A stretch of 64,000 nucleotides of DNA from Zobellia russellii (GCF_018728565.1 NZ_JACSOI010000004.1:475491-539490); one strand, 5' to 3'. Positions 27,170-38,608 are shown, counted from the first letter of the stretch. Notes: generated by a model not told the origin, from the sequence alone. A program made the numbers and translations.

Positions 27170-27236
27170 ATTATAACAAAAAAACAGCCAAGCGAAATAT
27201 TATGTTCACAGGCTTTCATTTTAACACCTCTACTTT

Positions 27237-28190
27237 TTGAACGAACTCATATTAGAACTTACCGAGATAAGCCCGAGGGAATTTTTTGGGCAACAGAACG
27301 AAAATATAGACCTGCTTAAAAAGTATTTTCCAAAGTTGAAAATAGTGGCGCGTGGAAGTAAAATCAAAGTCTATGGCGATGAAGAACTCTTAGAGGAATT
27401 TGAGCGCCGTTTTGATATGCTTACCGTACATTTTGGAAAGTACAACAAGCTAGATGAAAACATCATAGAAAGAGTGCTTACGAGCAATACCTCTTCGGAC
27501 TATGAGTCTCCTGAAAATAGTGGGGAAACTTTGGTGCACGGTGTTAATGGCAGGTTGATAAAACCACAGACCGTTAACCAACGTAAACTGGTAGATGCCG
27601 CCAAGAAAAATGATATGGTCTTTGCTATTGGTCCCGCTGGTACAGGTAAAACCTATACCGGGGTTGCTCTTGCTGTTAAAGCGCTGAAAGAGAAACAGGT
27701 AAAGCGTATTATTTTAACAAGACCTGCGGTAGAGGCTGGTGAGAATTTAGGATTTTTGCCAGGGGATTTAAAGGAAAAATTAGACCCCTACATGCAGCCG
27801 TTGTACGATGGACTAAGAGATATGATTCCATCGGAGAAATTGGCCCATTTAATAGAGAGTGACATCATTCAAATTGCGCCCTTGGCCTTTATGCGCGGAC
27901 GTACGCTGGATAATGCTTTTGTAATTCTGGATGAGGCTCAGAACACCACCCATGCCCAAATGAAAATGTTCCTTACCAGAATGGGTAAGAACGCTAAATT
28001 TTTGATTACGGGAGACCCCGGGCAGATAGATTTGCCAAGAAGGGTTATTTCGGGTTTAAAAGAAGCTCTTTTGATCCTAAAGAATACTGAAGGTATAGAA
28101 ATTGTTTATCTAGACGATAAAGATGTTATACGCCATAGACTTGTGAAAAAGGTTATTGACGCCTACAAGAATATTGAGCACCAGAATTAA
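27237..28190 (+). CDS. PhoH-family ATPase
   Basis: Cytoplasmic P-loop ATPase of the PhoH family, linked to RNA metabolism. The start is a TTG at 27237 (MNELILEL), since no ATG precedes the conserved part. 317 residues. N-terminal KH-like region (LLKKYFPKLKIVARGSKIKVYGDEE), then Walker A GPAGTGKTYTG near residue 136, RPAVEAGENLGFLPGD, Walker B FVILDEAQNTT and the sensor LITGDPGQIDLP. These are the standard family signatures. It is followed by purC after 36 bp and probably co-transcribed with it. Confidence 0.95.
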   Translation: MNELILELTEISPREFFGQQNENIDLLKKYFPKLKIVARGSKIKVYGDEELLEEFERRFDMLTVHFGKYNKLDENIIERVLTSNTSSDYESPENSGETLVHGVNGRLIKPQTVNQRKLVDAAKKNDMVFAIGPAGTGKTYTGVALAVKALKEKQVKRIILTRPAVEAGENLGFLPGDLKEKLDPYMQPLYDGLRDMIPSEKLAHLIESDIIQIAPLAFMRGRTLDNAFVILDEAQNTTHAQMKMFLTRMGKNAKFLITGDPGQIDLPRRVISGLKEALLILKNTEGIEIVYLDDKDVIRHRLVKKVIDAYKNIEHQN

Positions 28191-28226
28191 TAAATACTTT
28201 TTACAACAGAAAATTACCAATACCCA

Positions 28227-29177
28227 ATGAGCAGTACCATTACAGATACCAATTTTGAATTTCCCGGCCAGAAAAGTGTTTATAAAGGAAAGGTGCGTGA
28301 AGTATATGAGTTAGAGAATGGAATTTTGGTTATGGTAGCTACAGACCGTTTATCTGCTTTTGATGTGGTTATGCCCAAGGGTATTCCGTATAAAGGACAG
28401 ATTCTGAACCAGATTGCTACTAAAATGATGGATGCTACCAAGGATATTGTTCCTAATTGGTTAATGGCAACTCCGGACCCAAATGTTGCGGTAGGGCATG
28501 CTTGTGAGCCTTTCAAGGTAGAAATGGTGATAAGGGGGTATCAGTCCGGTCATGCGGCCCGGGAGTACAAATTGGGCAAACGTGTGTTGTGCGGTGTAGA
28601 AATGCCGGAAGGTATGAAGGAAAACGATAAATTTCCGGAGCCTATTATTACGCCGGCCACCAAAGCCGAAATGGGTGATCATGATGAAGATATTTCTAAA
28701 GAGGATATTCTTAAAAGAGGTATTGTCTCAAAAGAGGACTATGAGGTTCTTGAGAAATATACACGGGCCCTTTTTGAAAGAGGCACTCAAATTGCTGCAG
28801 AAAGAGGGCTAATTCTTGTGGATACCAAATATGAATTTGGGAAGACCAAAGACGGTAAAATTGTTTTGATAGACGAGATTCACACCCCTGATTCTTCGCG
28901 TTATTTTTATGCGGATACATACAAAGAGTTGCAGGAAAAGGGTGAACCTCAAAAGCAGTTGTCCAAAGAATTTGTGCGTCAGTGGTTGATTCAGAATAAT
29001 TTTCAAGGTTTAGAAGGGCAGACTTTACCCGAAATGACAGACGCGTATATTGAGTCTGTTTCTGACCGATACATAGAACTTTACGAGAATATTACTGGAG
29101 AAGCATTTGTTAAAGCAGATATATCTGATATACAGAATCGTATAGAGGGTAATGTGTTAGATTACTTAAAGAGATGA
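28227..29177 (+). CDS. purC: Phosphoribosylaminoimidazole-succinocarboxamide synthase
   Basis: Purine biosynthesis enzyme joining CAIR and aspartate with ATP. 316 residues, the longer type found in Bacteroidota and fungi. Signatures: [11 protein letters not shown] at the N-terminus, [69 protein letters not shown]. It lies downstream of phoH in the same direction; its stop is 5 bases from the stop of the convergent exonuclease gene, with no obvious hairpin between. Confidence 0.97.
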   Translation: MSSTITDTNFEFPGQKSVYKGKVREVYELENGILVMVATDRLSAFDVVMPKGIPYKGQILNQIATKMMDATKDIVPNWLMATPDPNVAVGHACEPFKVEMVIRGYQSGHAAREYKLGKRVLCGVEMPEGMKENDKFPEPIITPATKAEMGDHDEDISKEDILKRGIVSKEDYEVLEKYTRALFERGTQIAAERGLILVDTKYEFGKTKDGKIVLIDEIHTPDSSRYFYADTYKELQEKGEPQKQLSKEFVRQWLIQNNFQGLEGQTLPEMTDAYIESVSDRYIELYENITGEAFVKADISDIQNRIEGNVLDYLKR

Positions 29178-29182
29178 ATTTA

Positions 29183-29839
29183 CTATTTAAGTAATTTTTT
29201 TGCGGAAAAGTTCTTCTTGGTTTTTAGTTTCTGAACAATTTTAATGAAAGCGATTGCCGTAATGTAGGCATCGCCTAAAGCAGTATGCCGGTCTTTTTTT
29301 GATATATCGAATTTCTCTGCGAGTTCGTCTAATGAGTATTGTGGCTTAACGGGAAGCAAAGGAGATTTGATTAGTGTACGCTTGTACAATACCGATGTAT
29401 CCAGAAATTTATTTTTCAAATCCGGCATACCATGACGGTTCAGGGCATGATTAATCATATTTCTGTCAAAGCCTGCGTGATGCGCCACCAAAACCGAATT
29501 TCCAATATATTCCAAAAATAGAATCAGGGCTTCCAATTCCGTTATGCGCTCTTGTCTTTCCTCTTGTAAAATTCCGTGTATCTCTATGTTTTTGGCATGG
29601 TAAAAATGCTGGTAGAGAAACACTTCAAAACTATCGTTAACAGCTATGCTATTGTTCATTAAAGATAGCGCTCCAATAGATAGAATGCGGTCCGTATCAT
29701 AGTCAAAGCCTGTAGTTTCCGTGTCAAACACCACAAAACGTATTTCGGACAGGGTATAATCCACTTTCATATCAAACTTGGCCTCATAGTCCATCCAAAA
29801 GTCAGGATAGTTCTGTTTTCGCTTTTTGAAGAAATCCAT
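29183..29839 (-). CDS. DnaQ-like 3'-5' exonuclease
   Basis: DEDDh exonuclease related to the DNA polymerase III epsilon subunit. 218 residues. Exo I reads FVVFDTETTGF, Exo II LVAHHAGFDRNMI, and Exo III DRHTALGDAYITAIAF with the catalytic His, so the active site looks intact. A stand-alone exonuclease rather than a polymerase proofreading subunit is likely. Its ATG overlaps the stop of the cNMP/CBS/DUF294 gene by one base (TAATG). This pairing recurs in many Bacteroidota (from memory of the family), so the two probably act together, possibly on a nucleotide signal. Confidence 0.88.
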   Translation of the reverse strand: MDFFKKRKQNYPDFWMDYEAKFDMKVDYTLSEIRFVVFDTETTGFDYDTDRILSIGALSLMNNSIAVNDSFEVFLYQHFYHAKNIEIHGILQEERQERITELEALILFLEYIGNSVLVAHHAGFDRNMINHALNRHGMPDLKNKFLDTSVLYKRTLIKSPLLPVKPQYSLDELAEKFDISKKDRHTALGDAYITAIAFIKIVQKLKTKKNFSAKKLLK

Positions 29840-31764
29840 TAGCCCAATAGGTTTGTGACCTTAAAACGAATTTTAAGAAGTTCCTGTAAATCTTTTATGG
29901 TCTTAAAACTACGCTTCAATTTTATTTTTTCTTCCTTCGTAAGTTTGTTCAAAGCAATAAAACGCCCGGAATCATTATGCAAAAGACCGTGTTTTGTCCT
30001 GAACTTTAATAGGGCTTTGGTAGCGTAGGAGCAGGCCAAAAATAGTTCTTGGTTGTTGGGTTCCAGTTCCGCAAGCTTTTCAAAGCGTTCTGCAGTATTG
30101 TTGATGGACTTTACTTGGTGAGAGAGCACTAAGACCCTTGCTCCATCAATCAAAGGCATTAAGGCCCTTCGCTTTAAATCAAAAAAATCTTTGTATTCAC
30201 CATCTTCTTCCACCAAAAAGCTTCTGAAAAAACCACTGGGAGACGGACTTTGAAGTGCTCCGCTTGCCAAATGCAAAAAGAAATTGGGGTATTGTTCCGT
30301 AGTTTCAAAAAGGTGCGCACTTAGCTCGTTTACCAAATTAGAATCGCCATAAGAAAGGTTGTAATCAAAAAATATGGAGGATAAGAGCACTTGGTCCGGT
30401 CCAGGATTGGTAATCCAATGGAGTGTACGTTCTTTCCATTCTTGCAAGCTTGAGCACCATTCCGGGTTGGAGGCCATCATCTCCGCCGGACAATATTCGT
30501 ATCCAATGTCAAAAAGCCCCTTGGTAACGATTCTTGCCAGTGCCAAGAAATAGTCTCTTGTTTCTGTGAGTTGGTCTTCGGGTACATTTTCAAAGACCAG
30601 TGCATTGTCCTGATCGGTGTGTAGCAATTGTTCACTTCGGCCTTGGCTACCCATGGCCAGCCATGCAAACTTAACCGGTGGGGGGGCATCCATCTTATCC
30701 AAGGCTATTTTTATAATTTGCTTGATGCAGGCATCGTTTAGCTCCGAAATAATCTTGGAAGTTAAGGTGAGGGGTATATTTTGATCTAGGTACCCTTGCA
30801 GTAGATTCATGATTCTTCTGCGTACCGCCTTTAATTTTTTAAATCCGTTTGCTCTTTTTATTGCTTTTAAAAGCACTGCGGGGTTGTTGCCCAGCTCAAA
30901 CATAATATCATGTTTACTAATGATACCAACGGCCTCTGCATTTGGGGTTCCGTCCATCGTAAGACATAAATGGCTGATGTCACTTTTCATCATGGCCATC
31001 TGTGCTTGGGTAACGGTCATTTTTTTTGGATACGTAATTACCGGTGAGCTCATGATATTTTTGGCCCTCGTGGTTATTGGAAAAAGACCAGTGGCGATTT
31101 TATTCCTTAAATCCTTGTCCGTTATGATGCCCACGGGAAGTTTGTCCTTTACTACTAATACGGAGCCCACCTTTTTTTCGGTCATTTTAACCGCTATGGT
31201 CTTTATGGTGGTATTCTCTGAACAGGTTATTAGTTTTTTTGAATAGGGTACGCCTTGCAAATCAAGCAATTCTTTGTCTCCTACGCCATTTTCACTGGCT
31301 TGGGGAGTGCCTTCGTAAAGCTTGCCCCTGTAACTTTTTGAATAGGGATTTCGGGTATTGGAGGCAAAGCTTTCAATTAAAAAATTACCTACTTCCTTGT
31401 AATCTTTAATGATGGGTTTAAACTCCGCTATTGGTATTGCATATAAGATGGTCTCTTCATATGCTTTGGCTCCAATTTTGTAGTTTTCATTGGCAATAAG
31501 GGGGCGTAAACCAAAAATATCACCTTCATCGCACAAATCTACAACTTCGTCATTGGGTTCTTTGGTAAGTACTACGGCACCTTTATGAACTACATAAAAA
31601 TAGGGGTGGGCCTCTTCGTTTATGGCAAAGATTACTTCACCTTTTATCTTGTAGACAATACTTATTTCTTCAGATAGACTTTCTAGTTCCTTAATGGCTA
31701 CCTCGTTAAAAGGCGGGTAGTTTTTAAGAAAATCGGCAACTCTAATAGAAATGGTATTCTTCAT
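29839..31764 (-). CDS. cNMP-binding / CBS / DUF294 nucleotidyltransferase-like protein
   Basis: A 641-residue cytoplasmic signalling-type protein. Domains in order: a cyclic-nucleotide-binding-like domain (residues about 10-125, GEVIFAINEEAHPYFYVVHKGAVVL); two CBS domains (about 170-295, CSENTTIKTIAVKMTEKKVGSVLVVKDKLPVGIITDKDL); then the DUF294 nucleotidyltransferase-like domain (about 330-450) with AMGSQGRSEQLLHTDQDNAL, which keeps the GS and DxD pattern; then a C-terminal helical DUF294_C region. This resembles GlnD-type nucleotidyltransferases fused to ligand sensors. It is upstream of, and coupled to, the DnaQ-like exonuclease. Confidence 0.9.
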   Translation of the reverse strand: MKNTISIRVADFLKNYPPFNEVAIKELESLSEEISIVYKIKGEVIFAINEEAHPYFYVVHKGAVVLTKEPNDEVVDLCDEGDIFGLRPLIANENYKIGAKAYEETILYAIPIAEFKPIIKDYKEVGNFLIESFASNTRNPYSKSYRGKLYEGTPQASENGVGDKELLDLQGVPYSKKLITCSENTTIKTIAVKMTEKKVGSVLVVKDKLPVGIITDKDLRNKIATGLFPITTRAKNIMSSPVITYPKKMTVTQAQMAMMKSDISHLCLTMDGTPNAEAVGIISKHDIMFELGNNPAVLLKAIKRANGFKKLKAVRRRIMNLLQGYLDQNIPLTLTSKIISELNDACIKQIIKIALDKMDAPPPVKFAWLAMGSQGRSEQLLHTDQDNALVFENVPEDQLTETRDYFLALARIVTKGLFDIGYEYCPAEMMASNPEWCSSLQEWKERTLHWITNPGPDQVLLSSIFFDYNLSYGDSNLVNELSAHLFETTEQYPNFFLHLASGALQSPSPSGFFRSFLVEEDGEYKDFFDLKRRALMPLIDGARVLVLSHQVKSINNTAERFEKLAELEPNNQELFLACSYATKALLKFRTKHGLLHNDSGRFIALNKLTKEEKIKLKRSFKTIKDLQELLKIRFKVTNLLG

Positions 31765-31951
31765 GCGGCAAATTTAAAGTTAAAGTTATATCAGGAAGTG
31801 CATTAAAAAAAGGAAAATGCCCAAACAAATTGCATCCTTTTACACTTTCTATCCGTTGTAAGGAAGTTGCTTTGAATAAAGATTGCCCTGCATATTCAGG
31901 TACGCCAAAGTTATCTTCTATCTTTGAACCGTAAAGCATGGTTTTAGATAA

Positions 31952-34201
31952 ATGTATGGAAACATGGGAAACAGTTTAAGGGAACTTTTTCAGTTTTTGA
32001 AAAGCACTGATTTTTCAAAAGCGGTCTTGGTGGGCGTTACGGTTAGTTTCCCTATTTTGTTGGGACTTTACTTTAATCAACTAGAAATAGGTCTTGCCGT
32101 TTGTTTTGGAGCTTTATGGAGTGCACCTAGTAATGCTAATGGAAGCTTTAAGCAAAAAATTACAGGTATACTTTGCGCTACGGTATTGGTGGTCATCATT
32201 AGTTTTATTGGGGGGTATTTGAATTTGCCGGCCTATATTTTGATTCCAGTTCTAGGAGTACTTTCTTTCCTGCTTGCCTATATATCTATTTTTGGTTTTA
32301 GGGCTACTTTAGTCAGCTTTTCCGGTCTATTGGCTTTGGTTCTTAGTTTTGCCCATGAACCTCAGGTGCTTAACACCTATGAATATGCATTTTTTGTAGG
32401 TATAGGTAGTTTGTGGTACTTGTTGGTGGTTATGGTTTGGCATTATATAAACCCTAAAGGTGAAATTGAGGAAATATTTAGGGAAACCTATCTGCTGACA
32501 GCCAAATTTTTGCGAGTTAGGGGGAAGTTGGTAGAACCAGATTCTGACCGGAAAAAATTATTGTCCGAACTGAACAAACTACAAGAGCAGCTTATAGAAA
32601 AGCATGAAACCTTAAGGGAGATGTTAGTCCTTAACCGAAAAAGATCTCGGTATTCCGTTTACCACGGAAAACAATTACTGGTTCTGGCACAATTGGTGGA
32701 AATGCTGGAAGCGGCAATTGCCAACCCCATTAACTATAGCCAAATGGATGTGGTCTTTAAAACGTACAGTCAATACAAAAGCGGTTTTCAAGAGCTTATT
32801 TTTAAGATCGCGGAACAGTTAGAACGTATTGCTTTTGCCGGAAGGCACGGAAAAAAATTGCCGCCACCAGTAGAACTACAGCCGTATTTAGATAGGATTT
32901 CAGCTAATATAAATCAACTTAAAAGTATTCCTAAAAAGGAAAATCTAAGCCCGTATTTAATGCTTCAGAATCTTTACGAGTATCAAGAGAAGCAGGTAGA
33001 GTTGCTTGGAAAAATCAATTGGTTGCGCAATGAGGCCAAAACAGAGGAGTTGCAATTTATAGATGAGAGTTACGTACGCAAGTTTATGACCTTGCAAGAT
33101 TACGACCTCAAAATGTTGGTTCGTAACTTTAATTTTAAATCGGCCATTTTTAGACATGCTTTGCGTTTGGCCGTTACGGTAATGGTTGGGTACAGCATAG
33201 GAACCATCTTTGACTTTCAGAAACCCTATTGGATCTTATTGACCATTATTATTATACTACGGCCTAGTTACGGGCTAACCAAGACCCGCTCAAAAGATAG
33301 GATTATAGGTACGTTAATTGGTGCTACCATTGCTTTTGTAATTGTAGCTTTGGTGCAGAATACTTATGTTTTTGGGATTCTAGGGCTGACCTCGTTGGTC
33401 ATGGCCTTTTCTATGCTGCAGAGAAACTATAAGACGGCAGCTACTTTTGTTACGCTGAGCGTAATTTTTATTTATGGAATTTTATTGCCGGACATTGTTA
33501 CGGTCATTCAGTTTCGGATTTTGGATACGGTTCTAGGAGCGTTACTTTCATTTTTTGCCACTTTGGTACTTTGGCCTTCATGGAGTTTTTTAAATATTAA
33601 TGACAACTTAAGAACCTGCCTGACGGCCAATAAAAATTTTCTAAATGAAATAGCCCTTATTTATGATCAAAAGGAAAAGGAGCCTACCGCACTGAGAATA
33701 AGCCGGAAAAAAGCTTTTGAAGAGACTTCTAATCTAAGTGCCGCTTTTCAACAAATGGTTCAAGAACCCAAATCAAAACAAAAAAAAGTAAATGAGGTTT
33801 ATGAACTGGTAACTCTGAGTCACTCTTTTTTGTCTTCCTTGGCTTCCTTAAGTTCGTATATACAGAATCATTGTACTACGGAAGCATCAGAAGGTTTTAG
33901 GTCTGCGGTAGCGCATATAATGGAAAATTTGGGTCGTACCACAGATACTTTGGCCCATATGAAAATAGAAGATGATTTTTCGTTGAAACATCACGAGAAA
34001 TCTTTTAAAAGTAACCGTTCTAAGTTTAAGACAATAGCATGGGATTTTGAAAATGCCGTAAAAGTGGGGGAGGAGCGTAATTTGCAAGAGGCACATTTAA
34101 TACTTGGTCAATTACGATGGTTGTTTACGCTAAGTGGTAAAATGTTGAACTTAGCTTTGAAAATAGAAGCCGAAATGAAGCCTGCGGAAACAGCAAGTTA
34201 A
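31952..34201 (+). CDS. FUSC-family inner-membrane protein (YccS/YhfK-like)
   Basis: A 749-residue membrane protein resembling fusaric-acid-resistance (FUSC) and YccS/YhfK-type efflux components. A first block of membrane helices (about residues 20-165) is followed by a soluble helical region (about 170-395), a second membrane block (about 398-545, ALRLAVTVMVGYSIG...PYWILLTIIIILRPSYG...RIIGTLIGATIAF) and a helical C-terminal tail. PYWILLT and RIIGT are the FUSC-domain hallmarks. The start could also be the ATG at 31964. The substrate is not predictable. It is divergent from the DUF294 gene and convergent with the response regulator. Confidence 0.88.
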   Translation: MYGNMGNSLRELFQFLKSTDFSKAVLVGVTVSFPILLGLYFNQLEIGLAVCFGALWSAPSNANGSFKQKITGILCATVLVVIISFIGGYLNLPAYILIPVLGVLSFLLAYISIFGFRATLVSFSGLLALVLSFAHEPQVLNTYEYAFFVGIGSLWYLLVVMVWHYINPKGEIEEIFRETYLLTAKFLRVRGKLVEPDSDRKKLLSELNKLQEQLIEKHETLREMLVLNRKRSRYSVYHGKQLLVLAQLVEMLEAAIANPINYSQMDVVFKTYSQYKSGFQELIFKIAEQLERIAFAGRHGKKLPPPVELQPYLDRISANINQLKSIPKKENLSPYLMLQNLYEYQEKQVELLGKINWLRNEAKTEELQFIDESYVRKFMTLQDYDLKMLVRNFNFKSAIFRHALRLAVTVMVGYSIGTIFDFQKPYWILLTIIIILRPSYGLTKTRSKDRIIGTLIGATIAFVIVALVQNTYVFGILGLTSLVMAFSMLQRNYKTAATFVTLSVIFIYGILLPDIVTVIQFRILDTVLGALLSFFATLVLWPSWSFLNINDNLRTCLTANKNFLNEIALIYDQKEKEPTALRISRKKAFEETSNLSAAFQQMVQEPKSKQKKVNEVYELVTLSHSFLSSLASLSSYIQNHCTTEASEGFRSAVAHIMENLGRTTDTLAHMKIEDDFSLKHHEKSFKSNRSKFKTIAWDFENAVKVGEERNLQEAHLILGQLRWLFTLSGKMLNLALKIEAEMKPAETAS

Positions 34202-34222
34202 TTCCGCAACGTGTTATTATAG

Positions 34223-34618
34223 CTAAAGAGTAAGGTTAAAATGTTCAACCATAATCTGTTTAATAGCTAATTCGTTTAATGGCTTGTACATCATAGCATC
34301 AATTTCTGGGTACATCTCCATTTTTTCTTTATCAGATGGGATTATGGAGGTGGTCAAGAGAATAACCCTTGTGTTGATTTTAAGCGCTACATCCAATTCC
34401 TTGTATAATTCCATGAACTCCCAAGCATCCATGGTGGGCATATTAATATCCACAAATATGAGTTCGGGAAAAACTTTTGAATTCATAAGATGTTCAAGAG
34501 CTTTTTTGCCCATGGTGAAAGAGTAGATTCTTTCGGCACAATTTACGCGTCTTAAATAGGTCTCATGAATAAAGTTCGTAGCATTGTTATCATCTACAAG
34601 TACAATAGATTTTATCAT
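34223..34618 (-). CDS. Single-domain response regulator
   Basis: A 131-residue receiver domain without output domain. Acidic pocket Asp9/Asp10 (VLVDDNN), phospho-acceptor Asp57 (IFVDINMP), conserved Thr/Ser in LLTTSI and Lys in MYKPL. This is the Rcp1-like type that usually relays phosphate from a histidine kinase to another protein. It sits 15 bp after the large CheB-CheR-kinase gene in the same direction, so that kinase is the likely phosphodonor. Confidence 0.93.
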   Translation of the reverse strand: MIKSIVLVDDNNATNFIHETYLRRVNCAERIYSFTMGKKALEHLMNSKVFPELIFVDINMPTMDAWEFMELYKELDVALKINTRVILLTTSIIPSDKEKMEMYPEIDAMMYKPLNELAIKQIMVEHFNLTL

Positions 34619-34633
34619 AGTTCAGACAAGTTA

Positions 34634-37600
34634 TTAATTTAGATTAAAGTGAAAGGTGCTTCCTTTTCCAATTTTGGACTCCACCCAAATTTTACCGTTA
34701 TGTAGTTCCACAATTTTTTTGCAATGGGCAAGGCCAATACCGGTTCCCTCGTAATCTTCTTGGTTATGTAATCTTTTGAATACTTCAAAAATCTGTTGTT
34801 GATTTTTTGCTTCCATTCCAATACCGTTATCCTTTACGTAAATATGATGTCCTTTTTCTGAGGGCAAGGTTCCTATCTCAATTATCGGATTTCGGTTTTT
34901 ATCAGTAAATTTTATTGAGTTACCAATAAGGTTAAGAAAAAGGGAGTGAAGTTCTAATTTATGTCCTGATATTTCGGGGAGGTCTTTAACCTTGATTTTT
35001 GCACCTGTATTTTTAATACGCATACGAAGGTCTTTCATTACGTTCCCTACTATGGTTTCTAGGTCTACAGGTTCAGGCCTGGTATTGCTCCCTATTTTTG
35101 AATAGGCAAGTATAACCCTTACCAATTCGCCCATTCTTGACGAGGCTTCTTCTATGAAGGCCAAATACGTATTGGCCTTATCGTCTAATAAAGTTATATA
35201 TTCTTCTTTAAATAGCGTTACAAAATCTCGTATGGTACGTAAGGGTTCTTGCAAGTCATGACTTGCAACATAAGCAAAACGTTCTAGCTCTTTGTTGCTT
35301 TGAGATAGGCGTTTTAAGTTAGTAATGTTTATATGACTACCAACCATTCTTATAGGTTCCCCCTTTTCACCCCATTCTATTACCTGACCTTTGCACCAAA
35401 CCCATACAATGCTTCCGTTTTTATGAAAATAGCGAACTTCATTATCATAGGGTACTTCTCCTTTACTTTTAACATGGGCATCAAACGTTTCTAGCACGCC
35501 TGGAAGATCTTCTGGGTGCATGATATTTTGCCATGCTTCAGGTGTATTTTCCATTTCGTCATCTTCATACCCGAACATTCGTTTAAAAGTAGGACTCAAA
35601 TACTCTGTATTTTCTTGTATATTCCAATCCCAAAAACCGGCCATGGTTATTTCAAGAACCTGTTCAAACACCATATTTTTATCAAGCAGTTCCTGCTCTA
35701 ATTGAGGCATTCTTTTTATCATAGAAACATCGGTAGTGGTACCCAACATTCTCTTAGGTTTGTGGTCTTCTGTCCACTCTACTATTTTACCCCTTAAGAA
35801 CAAGGTTACATAATGACCAGCTTTATGTTTGTATCTTATTTCTACTGCATATGGGTATTTACCGTTGGTTTGCAAATGTTTTTGCATGGTATTATCTTGG
35901 GTCTCTAAATCTTCCGGATGGGCCAGTTGGTTCCAGAACTCAGGAGTTTCTTCAACTTCATCTGCCTCGTAACCTAGAATATGGCGGATTGAGTGGCTAA
36001 CGTAATAGGTATTGTTTATTAAGTTATAATCCCAAAAACTGTCTGATGTTTGCTCAAATGCAAGTAATTGATTTTTAAGCTTTTGTTCCGCAGATTTAGG
36101 TTCGTTAATGTCTACGTAACTAAGGGTTGCCCCCTCAATATTTCCGATGGAATCACGAAAAGGGACTATTTTTTGCAAGAACCAACGCCCCTTTGCATCT
36201 TTCACCTCGTTTTGCTGTGAAACTCCATTTACGACTACAGCTTTAATGTCTGAAATGAAGTTTTTATAATTGGACTTATGAAATGTACTGGCAAAGTGTT
36301 CTAGAGGGCGATTAACATCACTTTCCATTAGGTTGAAATGCTTGGCAACGCTAGGGGTAAACTTTCTTATTCTCAGTTGATTGTCCAGAAAAATGGTTCC
36401 TATGTCCGTGCTTTGAAAAAGGTTGTCCAAATCTGAATTTAATAGAGCTAGCTCTTCTAATTTTTCCTGAAGTTCCGTATTTACGGTATGTAATTCTTCA
36501 TTTACACTTTGTAGTTCTTCATTGGTACTTTGTAATTCCTCATTAGAAGCCAAGAGCTCTTCATTGGTAGCCTGCAACTCTTCATTGCTAGTCTCTACCT
36601 CTTCAATCATGTTTTTAAGACTTTCACTTGTTTCTTTTAGTTCGGATTCTAATTCTATTTCCCTTGAACTATTATTTGTGCTTTCGTTCTCGTTATGAGT
36701 AGGGCTTGTTATTTTTTGTATGTCCGAAGGTTTGATGATGATTAAAAAATTCGGAGGATTGCTACTTAGGGGGTTATTAAAGGATGCCACATGCATGTTA
36801 ACAATGGTGGGCTTTTTTTCAGTTGAGAAATTAAGGTTCTCGTGCCTTAAATTTTGGTTGGTTCCTGCAACTTTTCTTAAAGAGTAGCTCAAAACTGTTG
36901 CCACGTTCTCAGGAACCATTTTTAATAGGTTCATGCTAAACCCCTTGTTCGGTAAGCTTATATAATTATTGAGGTCTCCAAAAGCATCAACGATATTAAA
37001 ATTACCGTCTATTAGAATAGCGGCAAGGTCTAAATTATCACTTAAGGCTTCTACCATAAGCTGCCTTGTATTTCGCTCGTAACTCATGGTTTTTAGACCA
37101 AACGGATTTTTTTGGGTTTTGTTTGGGCCGTAAGGTTGTAGACCAAGTATTTTTGCAGGTCTTATGTTACTGTAATTTTTTTGTTTCCGATGTATTTCAG
37201 CAAATGAGTTTTTCTGCCTTCCTAGAGATTCGCTACTACCTAGAACTAAGGTTCCATTTAAATTAAGTGAGTAGTGCAAAACATCAAGAACTCTGTTTTG
37301 TGCTGCAGGTTGAAGGTAAATAAGCATATTTCTGCACAGAGAAATATCCATTTTATTAAAAGGAGGGTCTTTGAGCACATTATGTTTGCTAAATATGACC
37401 ATACGCCTAATGTTCTCGTTAACACGGTAATAATCTCCTTTTTTGGTGAAATTCATCGTTAGCCGTCTTTCGGAAATATTGGCAATAGTACTTTCATTGT
37501 ACATGCCTTTCGCAGCGTCGTTCAGATGGTTTTTTTCTATATCGGTAGCAAAAATTTTAACTACATTTTTTTTATTGTACTTTATCAGGAGTTCATTAAT

Positions 37601-38608
37601 AATAATAGCCAAAGAATAGGCTTCTTCACCGCTGCTAACCCCAACACACCAGCATTTAATGGTATCTCCCTTTTTTTTGTTAGCTACTATTTTTGGTATG
37701 ATTTCGGTGGCAAGAACATTCCAAACAGCTTCGTCTCTAAAAAAACTGGTGACCCCAACTAAAAACTCCCTTACCAGAAAATGCGCTTCTTCTGGTCTTT
37801 CAAATAAATAGTCTTTATACTCTGGAAGGGTTTCTAAACGGTTTATCCCTATCCTTCGGGCGATCATACGTACTAGGGTAGGTCTTTTGTAGTATTCAAA
37901 GTCTAATTTAGTCTGACTGTTTAAAAAGCTCAGAATTTTAACCAGTGTTTCCTCATCGTTTAGAATATGTTCCTCCAAGGAACCATAAACGGCTGGGTGT
38001 TGAAGGAATCTCTGAAGTTCTTCACCCATTTGCTCGGTAGGCAGGACAAAGTCAACCAAGTTAGTGTTGATTGCATTTTGAGGCATACTTTCAAACTCTG
38101 CTTGATCTGGGGATTGCACCATTACCATTCCGCCGTATTCCTTAATATCTCTTGCTCCGGAAGTACCATCGCTACCTGTGCCGCTTAGAATGATAGCAAT
38201 AGCATTATTGGTCATTTCACGCGCCAAAGATTTAAAGAATAAATCTATAGGTAGATTTAAGGTCCTAGTGGTTGGCTTGTCTTCTAAAATTAAATAACCA
38301 TCTTTAATAAAGATGTTTTTTTTAGGTGTCAAAAGGTAGATAGTCCCTGACTTTATTTTGGTTTTCTCAGTAACCTCAATAATGGGCATGTCTGTGTTCT
38401 TAGCCAAAAGCTCTCCCATTAAACTTTTGTAATCGGGGCTTAAATGCTGAACAACAACAAAGCTATGGGCAAATTTTAAAGGAAGGTTGTCAAAAAAAGA
38501 CTTTAATGCTTCTAATCCACCAGCACTGGCCCCTATGCCTATTATTGAGAATTTGTTTTTTAATTTATTTTGTTCTTGGTCAATACCTGAGATATTAGGT
38601 TCTATCAT
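34634..38608 (-). CDS. CheB-CheR-PAS-histidine kinase fusion protein
   Basis: A 1324-residue cytoplasmic signalling protein. CheB methylesterase domain (about 20-205) with GIGASAGG (Ser28), VVQHLSPD and [11 protein letters not shown]. CheR methyltransferase domain (about 215-480) with [22 protein letters not shown] and [13 protein letters not shown] helical linker carries six NEELQ heptads (about 674-715). Three PAS domains follow (about 725-1095; DLETQDNTM and [13 protein letters not shown] PAS/PAC text). HisKA has [15 protein letters not shown] with the phospho-His near 1115. The HATPase (about 1205-1324) has [21 protein letters not shown] and [13 protein letters not shown]. All catalytic motifs look intact. 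No flagellar or chemoreceptor genes are near; such fusions are thought to serve general stress or surface responses. Confidence 0.95.
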   Translation of the reverse strand: MIEPNISGIDQEQNKLKNKFSIIGIGASAGGLEALKSFFDNLPLKFAHSFVVVQHLSPDYKSLMGELLAKNTDMPIIEVTEKTKIKSGTIYLLTPKKNIFIKDGYLILEDKPTTRTLNLPIDLFFKSLAREMTNNAIAIILSGTGSDGTSGARDIKEYGGMVMVQSPDQAEFESMPQNAINTNLVDFVLPTEQMGEELQRFLQHPAVYGSLEEHILNDEETLVKILSFLNSQTKLDFEYYKRPTLVRMIARRIGINRLETLPEYKDYLFERPEEAHFLVREFLVGVTSFFRDEAVWNVLATEIIPKIVANKKKGDTIKCWCVGVSSGEEAYSLAIIINELLIKYNKKNVVKIFATDIEKNHLNDAAKGMYNESTIANISERRLTMNFTKKGDYYRVNENIRRMVIFSKHNVLKDPPFNKMDISLCRNMLIYLQPAAQNRVLDVLHYSLNLNGTLVLGSSESLGRQKNSFAEIHRKQKNYSNIRPAKILGLQPYGPNKTQKNPFGLKTMSYERNTRQLMVEALSDNLDLAAILIDGNFNIVDAFGDLNNYISLPNKGFSMNLLKMVPENVATVLSYSLRKVAGTNQNLRHENLNFSTEKKPTIVNMHVASFNNPLSSNPPNFLIIIKPSDIQKITSPTHNENESTNNSSREIELESELKETSESLKNMIEEVETSNEELQATNEELLASNEELQSTNEELQSVNEELHTVNTELQEKLEELALLNSDLDNLFQSTDIGTIFLDNQLRIRKFTPSVAKHFNLMESDVNRPLEHFASTFHKSNYKNFISDIKAVVVNGVSQQNEVKDAKGRWFLQKIVPFRDSIGNIEGATLSYVDINEPKSAEQKLKNQLLAFEQTSDSFWDYNLINNTYYVSHSIRHILGYEADEVEETPEFWNQLAHPEDLETQDNTMQKHLQTNGKYPYAVEIRYKHKAGHYVTLFLRGKIVEWTEDHKPKRMLGTTTDVSMIKRMPQLEQELLDKNMVFEQVLEITMAGFWDWNIQENTEYLSPTFKRMFGYEDDEMENTPEAWQNIMHPEDLPGVLETFDAHVKSKGEVPYDNEVRYFHKNGSIVWVWCKGQVIEWGEKGEPIRMVGSHINITNLKRLSQSNKELERFAYVASHDLQEPLRTIRDFVTLFKEEYITLLDDKANTYLAFIEEASSRMGELVRVILAYSKIGSNTRPEPVDLETIVGNVMKDLRMRIKNTGAKIKVKDLPEISGHKLELHSLFLNLIGNSIKFTDKNRNPIIEIGTLPSEKGHHIYVKDNGIGMEAKNQQQIFEVFKRLHNQEDYEGTGIGLAHCKKIVELHNGKIWVESKIGKGSTFHFNLN
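36464..36589 (-). repeat. 21-base tandem repeat coding NEELQ heptads
   Basis: Six degenerate 21-base units inside the CheB-CheR-kinase gene encode S/T/V-NEELQ-x heptads, a signalling-helix coiled coil. This is a protein-level repeat typical of the family, not a mobile repeat. Confidence 0.85.

Noticed and set aside
26947..27236. Structured RNA (SRP, RNase P or 6S) upstream of phoH
   Set aside because: None of the conserved core sequences of these RNAs is present; only a promoter-like site is seen.
36464..36589. Tandem 21-base repeats as a CRISPR-like array
   Set aside because: There are no spacers; the repeats stay in frame and code for signalling-helix heptads of the kinase.
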